Both the position numbers and the translations under genes were made by a program. A stretch of 33,449 nt of DNA from CAYUET01 sp964443875 (lineage in GTDB: Bacteria > Auribacterota > JAFGBW01), in the NCBI GenBank assembly GCA_964443875.1, contig CAYUET010000029.1, positions 1 through 33,449 of the forward strand, read 5' to 3'. The notes below the pieces were generated by a model. That model ran no database searches, had not been told where the DNA came from, and worked only from the letters and a program-made list of their open reading frames with translations. Below are positions 1 to 10,100 of the stretch, piece after piece. The stretch's first letter is position 1, and each line of letters starts with the position of its first letter.

Positions 1-32
1 TAAGACTATCCCTTTCCTGTTAAACCTTCAAT

Positions 33-50
33 GTGTCCGCTGTCGGACGC
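33..50 (-). terminator. Weak hairpin after the last gene of the giant operon
   Basis: GTCCG-CTGT-CGGAC (35-48) forms a five-pair stem with a four-base loop, beginning 2 bases after the TAA at 51-53; a G-C pair outside one mismatch can extend it. No run of T follows on the minus strand, so it is at best a weak terminator or a 3'-end stabilising hairpin. Confidence 0.3.
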
Positions 51-626
51 TTACTTTTCTTCAGCTAAATCCAATTTTCCAATATTTAAATAGTATTTAG
101 CTAAAAGGCTTAAATAAAATGTATCGCCTTTGGTAATCTCTAAAATTCGTTTAATTATTTTATAATTTTCCTCGTAATTTTTTCGAATTTCAAAAATACT
201 TGCCATTATACTATAAACATACGGATCTTCTTTTCTTTTGATGCTTTCTTTAAAATTTTCCAAAGCCAAATCATCTTTAGACACAGCGTTGTAATTCATT
301 CCGATATATTGATATAATTCAGCACTGTCCAAGCCCAAATCCTTTGCTTTTTTTAATTGAGCGAGACTTTCTTCGAATTTCAACTTATGATAAAGGCATA
401 TTGCATCTAACAATTTTAATTCCGCGTTATTTGGAAAAAGACGTAAATTTTCCATCAAAAAAGCAGACGCTTTTTCATAATCCATTTTATCAATCTGCTT
501 CCTTATGCTTTGGATCACCTCAACCGGTGGGCTCATTAAACCGACCTTGGATAAATCCTCCGCCTTTACATTGATCAGACATATCACAAACACAATACAA
601 AAACAGGCATGAATCCAATTTTTCAT
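51..626 (-). CDS. Secreted TPR-repeat protein
   Basis: A 191-residue protein with an N-terminal Sec signal peptide (MKNWIHACFCIVFVICLINVKA, mature from about ED), followed by degenerate tetratricopeptide repeats to the C terminus. Helix pairs of TPR spacing can be seen around YEKASAFL, FEESLAQLKKA and LALENFKESI. TPR arrays bind proteins; no partner is visible. A start 9 nt further upstream (633-635) is open, but GGAAGG abuts that ATG directly, whereas it sits 9 nt from the ATG at 624-626, so I prefer the latter. It is the last gene of the unit, 48-57 bp after the other TPR gene and on the same strand, so probably cotranscribed. The signal peptide places it outside the cytoplasm, unlike its neighbour. 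Its function is unknown; it could be an accessory or second immunity factor for the giant protein, but that is inference from position. Confidence 0.8.
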   Translation of the reverse strand: MKNWIHACFCIVFVICLINVKAEDLSKVGLMSPPVEVIQSIRKQIDKMDYEKASAFLMENLRLFPNNAELKLLDAICLYHKLKFEESLAQLKKAKDLGLDSAELYQYIGMNYNAVSKDDLALENFKESIKRKEDPYVYSIMASIFEIRKNYEENYKIIKRILEITKGDTFYLSLLAKYYLNIGKLDLAEEK

Positions 627-683
627 CCTAATCATCCTTCCACATAATTACCTAACTCCGTCCCCTATTTTCAATTTTTGCAA

Positions 684-1112
684 CTATATCCCCAGTTTTT
701 CACGACAACCATTTATGATTTCTTTCGCAATCGATATATGAGAGGGATCTTCAAGTTTTTTATAAGCCTCTAAAACATTTTCCATGGCATTTTTATACTC
801 ACCAAGCTCATAATATGCATGCCCTTTCATCAATTGATTATGACCGTCTTCGGGATGCAAACGCTGAATTACCTCTGTATCAATTATCACTTTTAAAAAA
901 TTACCTAATATCATATTAGTTATTGATCTAAGATTTAAGTAGAGAACTCTTGATCCCTCTGACAAATTTTTAAAATTAAGAGCCAAATCGACTTCCCCTA
1001 AAGCAGCTTCATACTGCTCTTCGTCAAAAAACTTACTTGCCTTCAAGTAATGTTGATGGGCATCGACATTAAGTCCACATTCCTTTATTGATTCAAAAAG
1101 ATTGTCATTCAT
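684..1112 (-). CDS. Small cytoplasmic TPR protein, candidate immunity protein
   Basis: A 142-residue protein with no signal peptide or membrane segment, built of TPR-like helix pairs (for example AHQHYLKASKFFDEEQYEAA and YYELGEYKNAMENVLEAYKK). Its ATG at 1110-1112 overlaps the stop of the giant gene (minus strand ATGAATGA). The nearest purine-rich stretch (AAGG) is about 16 nt upstream, too far for an ordinary Shine-Dalgarno sequence, so translation probably depends on ribosomes finishing the giant gene. In polymorphic toxin loci the gene directly after the toxin tip usually encodes the cytoplasmic immunity protein. The position, tight coupling and small soluble fold fit that role toward the final tip domain (CT2), but nothing in the sequence proves it. 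A generic TPR protein is the alternative. Confidence 0.82.
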   Translation of the reverse strand: MNDNLFESIKECGLNVDAHQHYLKASKFFDEEQYEAALGEVDLALNFKNLSEGSRVLYLNLRSITNMILGNFLKVIIDTEVIQRLHPEDGHNQLMKGHAYYELGEYKNAMENVLEAYKKLEDPSHISIAKEIINGCREKLGI

Positions 1113-4100
1113 TTTTAAGTGATTTTACCTTTTCTTTTAAATATTCTATTTCTACTTGACTTAAATCTGACTGATTATCATCGATGTATTCATCTACTAT
1201 TTTTTTATATTTTTCACTAAAATTTTGAATAGGTATATAATTCCTGTCAGTATCTGCCTTATCAACATGAATACCTAATGAATCCCTGCGACCTCCTAGA
1301 TATTTATCTAATTCCTGAGAAGTATAATTTTTGTATTTGTCTGATTGGTTAACCAAATCGTTAAATTGTTGATTATTTCTTTCTAAAATTTGAATTCTCT
1401 CTGTGATTTTTTCAATTAACTTAACTTCATTTTTAAATACAGGAATTTTATTATCTACCACCAATCCATAAACCTTATTGGCATAGCCCTTAAAATCTTT
1501 TGCAAATTTCAATGCTTGCATAAGCGCTGGATTAATTAAACCGGTTGCCAGAATCGTCATATCAATCATTTTATCTACTTGCTTCTTGATAAAACTACTC
1601 GCTTTATTTTCCACATACTCATTTAATATATCACCCCATTTGGGTACTTCTTCAGGGGTATATTGTTTCATTATGCCTTCTTGAATTTTTGAAACAATAG
1701 AATTACTAATCTCCTTTAATTGAATCTCAGAATATTTCAATTGTTGGGAAACTTTTGCGTTCTTATATGAATTTATCATGTTGGTCTTTATTCTTTGGGA
1801 TATTATTGACTTATCGCCCCCTGAAGTTTCAAAATTGTATCTTTCTGGATTCTTTTTCCAATCAACCCCTTCCAAAGATGACAAACCACCCCTTGAAACC
1901 GGCTCAAAATCTATAAGATTTGTTCTTGAAAGCCTTATTGGATTCTGAGTTTTTCCAAACATTAAATCAAAGGTGTTAATTAATTGATCTTCCGTAATTC
2001 CTAATTTTTCGACCATTTTCCGAAAAGGATCGCCAAAGCTACTTGGCTTAATATTTGTTGATAAAACTTCTTTCCCCCCTTCAGAAAATGAACTTTTTGA
2101 GATAGGAGACAACGATTCATTTTGGATTAATATTGTCTTTTCTCCATTATCCCCAGATTCCGGGTTTTTCAGGGTATTCGATGGCGATTCGTTCCGGGGT
2201 GATGTCGATTTTGCTGTAGACATCTGCTTCACAGCGTCCGTCTCCAATGGTGTGACAGAGCCAGTACTGTCCGCATTTTTGGCATTGATAGATACTGTCT
2301 CCGAAAGATTTGAAGCCGATTCGCTTGAGATGTTCAAGGAGTTCGTATTTTTCGTTGTACTCTCTGTCAGTATCTTCGCTTGTCCCTTTGTAAGTACCGA
2401 GTACGTTCCATCTGGATTTGCAGCAATGTTCCATATCGTTTTACCTCCATTTTTATTTAAAGAATTCTGCATCTGGAAATCTTCGCTTGAGCTCTTCAAA
2501 CGTAGATTTCTGGAAGACAGCGTGTTCTCCATGGGGTCCACCCTCCCAGTGTTCATACCAATACTGTCCGCATTTTTTACATTGACAGGCTGCCTCCCAA
2601 TTTCCAATTGCAAGCTTTCTATTGAGGATACATTCAAGTTGTTCATATTGTTGATTTTCAATTCTTTTACTTTCTGCGTCTCCTTTGAAAGTACCGAGTA
2701 AGTCCCATCTTTGTTTGCAACAAAATCCCATGAAATTTTCCCTCCATTTTCATTTAATGTATAAATTTCTTTTATTTTGAATCCTTGTTCTGTCATTGTC
2801 TTTATATTGGCATTTGGAATAACAAACTCTCTTGTCCCACCACCAGTTTTGCCTGTCCCAATATTACCGTATCCTCTTGCTTCAGAATTAACTGGTGTTG
2901 CAATCCCATCTGGTACAGTTGGCTTTTCAAACACAATTACAGTGTTTGCTGAATTATTAGGTAACGTTGATTCAAAATCCTTATATAGACTTAATCTCTG
3001 TTGCATTTCCTTCGGAGTCTTAACATCTGCAATATCTGTAGCAGTAGTCAAAAATGTTTCATTATTGCGATTATATTTTGGGTCAGGATTAGATAACATA
3101 TTCCTACCTTCCAAAAAGCTTTGCACAAAGTTTTCATTCATCGCCCTTGCATAAAGTCCATCCGCAGGAAGCGGATTATTCGCTGGCGCTTCAGTCCCCC
3201 CCAATAATTTTCCAAGTTTCGAATTTAGAGAATCCAACACTTCCCCTGTACTTTCCCAAATCCTTGAAATTTCTGTGAATGGATTCTTTGTCCCTTCAAT
3301 CGCCTTCATGGCAAGGCTGCCAAAAGTCTCACTTTTCAAAGCAGCAATATCCTTAGCTCCAAGAGGTAATGTACCAAGCGTTATCACCAAAGCTCCATAA
3401 CCTTCCCCCAGAAGACTACTGCGTTCATTCAAATACAGTGTCTTGCCTGATACGATGTCCTCGGCTGTGGCGGCTTCAACAATCTGGTTTATTCCCACCA
3501 TTTCCCCCAGGGCCAGGGTGAAAGCCTGTCCCAAATTGACTCCTTTTCCCTCGTTTTCTATAGATAACTCATTGTAATATTTCGATCCACTAGTAGTCAT
3601 TCCGTAGGCCATCATCCCCATTCCAAGAGTCAAGGCTATTGGAGCTCCGACCAATAATGCGGTGCTTCCAAGTACTCCCACAACAACCCCAGCTCCAAGG
3701 CAAGTGTCGCCAAGCGATTTTGAAAATTGAGAATTTAAAAGTTCACTTAGGGGTCTATTTTTCTCAATGGCCTCCAACCCCTCCATCCTAATGTCAAGAT
3801 TCCTATATTGCCCAAAGGCTATCTGGTCACGGCTAAGTGAATTCAAAAGTTGCGCCTTCTGATTGCCATTCAGATATTCGGATTCCATTCTCGTTAAAAG
3901 AGTATTGTTGCTTATATCCGCCTGTCTCTGGATTAATAAGCCAAGTTCCGATTTCTTATCAATTTTTCCCCCTAAAGTATCAGTAAAGCTTACTTCACCG
4001 TTTGTCCCCATCAGAATATTATAATCGTGAGTAGCTCCATTCCTGTCCGCAATATTTCTGTACATCTTTACAACCTGAGTTCTCACAGCCCCCAGTTCCC

Positions 4101-7100
4101 CAGCCTGGGTCGTATAGGTCACAATATCCATATCCTTTGTGCCATCCGCTTTGAAATATCCCTGTATTCCCGTTTTTGCGTCCAGTTCTACATAGGCGAA
4201 TTCTGAATCCTCAAGATATTGTCTCGTCTTAAACACATTCCCCTGACTGTCATAAAAACGCTCAAACTGCCCTTGTTCATTCCTAACAAAATCCGTCTCC
4301 TTGACTCCATTCAGCCCCCATTCGGTCCTTCTAAATGTTTTAATTCCGCTTCCGGCCTCTCCTCCGGTTTCATAACCTTCCCTGTAAAGTCCGGTTAATT
4401 CACCTTTGTTATTGGTTCTGAAGTGCATATTCGGATCTTCAAGTTTCATTTCCTCATTGGTATCGATGTTCCTGAGCACTCGCTCACCATACATATTTTC
4501 ATAACCAACCATGTTCTTCCCGTCTGCACTAAATCCTATTCCCTTTACTTTTACCGGGCCTTCAAAACTCGTAATAATTTTTCCATTATCGACAACATAA
4601 GACTTGGATAAAGCCCCCGCAGATTCAAGGCTTCCCAAATTCCTTGTATCAACTATAACAGCTTCCTTTTCTATTTTGACAGGCTTTTGTCCTGTTAAAA
4701 AGAGATATTCATTCTCTGCATCACCATAATCAGCCCTGACTCCAACAAATCCTCCCATGGAATCAAACAAAACAGAATCGACGCTTATTCCATATTTTAC
4801 CACCTTATCCAGCATAGCACCCATTAATTTGTATGACTCATCAGAAATACGGTCATTGCCCATATATTGGCCCTTCTCTACCACATTTCCCTTTGAATCC
4901 CAAAACATTACATGGCCTTTTTCATCCATTGTTGTTTGAATACTTAGTATTCCATCCAAATCCTGGTGATATTCCGCACCGTATTTAAACTTCTCAGACA
5001 TCACTCCATTTTTGTAACGGTCTCGATCTCCATTAACCTCAACCTCAAACTTCTTTCTCCCGTAAACATCCCGTTCCAGATAGGTTTCACCAAGGTTGTA
5101 GCCGGAACCATCCGCCTTTAAAAAATTCGCCGAAACTGTAAGAATTCCGCTGATCCCACCCATGCCGTTAAACAAGGCGATTTCTCCCGCTTTCACAACC
5201 ACAGACTTTCCGTCTTCACGCAGGCCATAATATTCACAGGTTCCGTCTTTGTATTCCCTGCTTCCCAGGGTTCCATCCTTGCCATAATATTCTGTAGTGC
5301 CGGTAGTCTTATCTTCCTTCATTCCACCTTGAAATTCACCCTTTGCGGAATACCAGGTAACAACTCCGGTCTTTTCATCTGTAAAAACCTGCTTCAAAAG
5401 ATTGCCCTTATTATCCCTGATGTCTTTTGCTCCAAGTATATGTTTCTCTATCAGACTTTCATTCCTGTAAACTTCAAGAACTTCCTTCCCCTCTTTATCC
5501 ATTTTCGTTGAAATGGTAGCTCCGTCCTTCTCAACGGTTACAATGTCATAATCATTAACGAATTGATTCCCCACTTTTACATAGTGTTTTGCATGGCCTT
5601 CCTGTATCGCGCTAATCCGGGTATAGCTGTTGCCATCCGCCGCATAGACATCTGTGTGGATATGCGTTCCATTTTTATCATAGGCCATTGTCCTTTTAAC
5701 TCCTGAATTATGCCCAAAAATCGTAACCTCACTTGTGCCATTTTTATATTTCTTTGTTGTGACTCCGCCCTTGATTTCAACAAGGGTATCATCAGACATT
5801 CTATAGCTTGCAATAATATCCTTGTTTCCGGAGTCTTCAATCGCCTTGATTTCAGCTTTCTTTTCCGCATCGAAATATCCGCCAAAATCAATATTGTCCA
5901 CTATGCCATTCATAAGCTGCTGAAGATACTGTTCGTCCTTGGAAAGATTTCCGTTTCCATCTACCCGCCCTGCCATCGCAACATTGACAGCCCCCTTAAT
6001 TGCCTCCTGCAACGCTTTCCCGTCCGCTCCGCTCCAGTCTCCATCCTCCTGAATCCCCTGAACCACCATGCTTAAAATGGCCGTAATCATAGCCGCCTGT
6101 CTGGGATCGGAACACTGTTCAGCAACCTTTTCCCCAATATAATTCATTCCTGCATTCTTTACTCCCTGAATCAAGGCATCCTGAAAGGTTCCGGGGGCAT
6201 TCGTCCCATAGGTCCTATTGAAACCCCTTCCTATAAATTTCGCTGCTATTGAGATGGCTGCCGCTATGGCCGCCCCCCTTAAAGCATCACTGCCATTCTG
6301 GCCTTGAATCCGGGCTATGGCATAATTCCCTGCCATCTGAACGGCAAAGGCAGACGCATAACTTGCACACTGCCCTCCACAAAATGCCATTCCAATACTT
6401 GCAGCACTCACAGCAGACTGTTTTATCGCCTCTTCACTGCTTAGCCCATTGCTATAATTTGTCAGCGATTCCTGTGTTGCAACCGCAAGCCCAACCAAGG
6501 CCGCTATCCATGCAACAAAAGGAATATTTGTTGCCGCTATGGCCGAACAGACTGTCTTGATTGCTCCGCAGACCTGATTGAATGTCTTCTGGTTCGAGGC
6601 TGCAAAATCTGAGGTTGCTCCCTGTCCCGCTATCACGGGGGTCATGGTCCAGCCGGATGGCGAAAAGGCCAGCTCCGCTATCTGTAGTGAATTTTTCATA
6701 CTATCCGATACAGGCAGCATTTCTATGGTAGCCGCCTCTGTGGCATAGATCATAAAGTTTACAAACATCTCCGGCCCCATAAAAGCACTCGCGATTCCTA
6801 TGGTCGTCACCGATTTCGAGTCCCCTTCCTTCAGCCGTGTAAAAAAACTATGCTTGCTATGACTCTTGAAAAATAATGTCGTCCCTGTTTCCTTCTGCGT
6901 CCCCTGTGCATCATAAGTATAAAAGGTCTGAGTCTTTTCATGGTGCTTAAAGTAAGCCCCGGAAGATTTGACTTCATCGGTCTGACTAATGATCTGCCCA
7001 AGTCCATTGTATTCGGCCTTGTGTGTCCCATAATAGCTCTGCTGACCACCGCTGGTCTTACTTGACCATTCTGATTTCCGCCCTGTCGAGTCATACTTAA

Positions 7101-10100
7101 TATCATATTCTCTTGTATGGGTTGCATTCGTATAGCTCGTGCTTACAAGCCCGTTGATATCGTAAGTCTGGTGATGCGCTTTTCCGTTTGAATCCTTCCA
7201 GAAACTCATCCTTCCTCCATAATCATAGCTTATCGAGGATTGAGAAGTATTTTCCGTCGTCCATTTATAGCCGTCAAATGCCTTGATAAAATTTCCGCCT
7301 GAAGTCGTAATCGTGGTTGGATTCTCGGCTTCGTAGATTTGTTTCAGATCGATTCCTTCCGTCTGCATATCTTCCCCATGCCAGGCCGTGGTCATGATTG
7401 AACAGTTCTTCTGAAATTCATCAAAGGATATACACTGCTTTTGTGTGTAGGTCTTTTCATCGTAGCTTTCCATCTGACCAAACGAATTGTATTTTATGTT
7501 CGATCTCTCCTGAACCTTGAAGGAATTCAAATCCACCGTATTTCCTGAACTGTCTTTCCCCTTCCCCTTTTCCCAAGTTTGTATCGTCTGCGAAGTGGTT
7601 CTTCCTTCTGAATCAAAGGAATTATTATTGTATTGCATGGTCGTATGTTTATCCGGTGAGCTGTTGGACCAGACATCCTGCTTGTAGCTCAGCAGATTCC
7701 CCTTGCCATCTACCTGCGCATCATATTGCCGGGTTGTTTCAAGTATATTGATCTCCGTAACTACTCCGTTTTGCATCTGCTGCCCTTTAACCGCGTGCGT
7801 CAGATTAAAGGCAATCAGCTTTCCTCCGGCATACTGACATCCGGTAAAAGTATCGGTGGTGGTTGATTTGAGTCCTGTCAGATTATCGGTAGCATCTTGT
7901 ATCGTTCTGAACCCGCCATCTATTGCTTCTGAACGAATTTTGATCGTCCTGTCCACCTTCTCCATCTGACCGGTCTTTTCGCTCTTCTCTGTCCCCCAGA
8001 CATGACTTTCGGTTGATCCGTCATTGTTATATTTGGTATCTACTTTGACATCCTGATTCGGTCCCTTGTAGGTTTCAAACGTTCTCTTCTCCGTTACATA
8101 TCCGGCTTCATCGTATTTCTTGTAATCTCTTTTGACGTGTGTCGTTCCGTCTTTGCTCTTCTCCAGCGAAAATTCCTCCAATCCTTGGAGCCTCCCGTTA
8201 TCATCGTAGGAACAGACTTTTAAAGGCCAGGCGATATTGGCGGCATTCTTCCCAAGGGCCTGTTGGAGTTGTTTGCAGCGCTGCTCGGCCACTTCGGGGG
8301 AGGACAGATCCAGTTCCTGCATGAGATCCAGGTTCATTTCCTTGCCGCCTTTGAGCTGGGCGTTCTTGGCATACTCGGCTTTGCTCACTTCCTTGCCGTT
8401 CACATAAAATCTGTTTCCGGTGGGGGATTTTAACATCTGGGTTCCAAGAACCAGAGCTCCGGATCTATCGAACATTCTTGAAGTACCCATGCTCTGCTTG
8501 ATCTTGGCGAGAAGGGCATTTTTGGCGGCTCCAGAAGGAACCGCCTGCGCAATCGCACGGCTTAGGATATTCATTAATTCCTGTCTCAAATTGGCGGTCT
8601 TTTCATTGACCTTGGCGGCAATCATTTCACGGGTGATGGCCGTCTGCAGGGCGGCCTGGTACTGCTGGGGTGCAATGGCTGTGGCGTACTGAGCAAGCTG
8701 AAGGCTGATCGCCTGATTATTGCCCTTGCCCAGTGTGCCCATGAGTTCTTTGAATGATGCGATTTTGCCAGTATTCATCATGCCCATGGAGGACATGAAA
8801 ATATTGTTCCCATACATTCCGCTTCCGCCCAGCATCTGGGCCACAAGGGCGTTGTTGACCGGTTGGTTGTTGGCATCGAGAATCACGGTGCTTCCCGCAA
8901 GGCCGTTGAGCAGTTCGGCTTCGGCCTGTTCGCGGGCTTCCTGATAGGCTCTGGCTTCCTCGGCTTCACGCCACTGGCGATAAGCGGCGGTTTCCTGGGC
9001 CTGGCCGATCTGCTTGCCGTTGCCGTCGTAGCGGATGACATAGTCCGGGGTGGTCATGGTACTTCCGGTCTGCTTGCCGTTGCTGTTGTAGGAGTAGGTT
9101 TCGGTGATGGTGTTGCCGCGAACTTTAAAATCATTGTTGCGGGTGTCGGTGTAGCTCATAGAGGTCATCTGGCCAAGGTTGTTGTATTCGATGTTGGAGA
9201 CGGTCTTCACATAATCTTTGTCTCCACGGATTTCAACATTCTGCGTATAGGCTTTAAGCTGACCTGCCTTGTTGTAGCTGTAGCCGCTGGTGACTTCCGT
9301 GTAGGCTTTGCCGTCGCTGCGGGTTCCGCTTTCCACCTTGCTGACAAGGCGGTCATAGCCGTTTATATAGGCATAGGAGGTTTTGGTTGTAGAGCTAAAG
9401 GTCTTGCCGTCTTTGGAGCCCTGGGTGGTGTAGCTTGTGCGGTTGCCCCGTGCATCATAGCTGATATTGGAGGTGATGGAGTAGTCGCTATTGATATTGG
9501 AGCGGGTTTCAGTGCAGGTGACTTTACCATCGTTATTGTACTGGGTCTTGGTGGTTTCATCGACCTTATCACCCGCACGGGTTCCGCTGACTCTTTCCTG
9601 TGTCACACGGTCTTCGGCATCATACACCATGCTGCTGTGGTTTTCATTGTAGCTCACGCCTTCCGCGGTCAAACCGCTTTCGTTGTAGGCAGACATTCTT
9701 CCTTTTTCATCATAGCTGATTCCGGTCAAATGCTTGTTGAAGCTGTAGCCGTTGCTGCTGCCGCTGGAGTAGTATTCAGCGAGTTCGCCGTCTGCATTGT
9801 AGCTCATGCCGGTTCTGGATTCAAAGGTGGGCTGGCCTTCCTTATTTTTCCCTTCAACGATATAGGCCGTTCTCTGGCCTGCGGCATTGTAGGTGATGTC
9901 GCGGGTGGTCATGGGGTTGGAGTTGCCGCCTTCCAGATCAATGCTTGTCTGGCTTTTGAGTCTGCCGCAGAGGTCATAGGTCATATTGGAAAGTTTTGTG
10001 ACAACGGTCTTTCCTTTGGCATCGGTATTTTTCTGGATGACTTGGGTTCTCTGGTTCATTTTGTTGTAGAGAATGCCTGATTCTTCTGCGGTGGTGGTTT

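Noticed and set aside
2252..2701. A 149-codon frame on the plus strand across the nested genes
   Set aside because: No ribosome binding site of note and Phe/Ser-rich with no recognised motif; it is the complement of the two nested minus-strand genes.
2147..2731. The nested ORFs as mere shadow ORFs
   Set aside because: Shadows do not normally come as a tandem pair with matching Shine-Dalgarno sequences, equal spacing, an upstream stop and conserved Cys motifs with silent changes between copies.
1105..3200. A sequencing frameshift that would split the giant gene at the tip
   Set aside because: CT1, the overlap region and CT2 are all in one frame with no stop, and the nested genes have their own starts and stops. 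No indel is needed, although long reads would be the real test.
5800..8215. Canonical RHS core domain with its self-cleavage motif
   Set aside because: I looked for the DPxGL...N.Y.Y..NP signature before the tip and did not see it; the YD repeats pass directly into a hydrophobic module.
8863..10080. A 405-codon open frame on the plus strand, opposite the giant gene
   Set aside because: It is a Gly/Ala/Val-rich shadow of the GC-rich YD repeats, with recurring VVA/GVG strings that mirror the repeat period. It has no recognisable domain, and the minus frame shows the ordered repeats.
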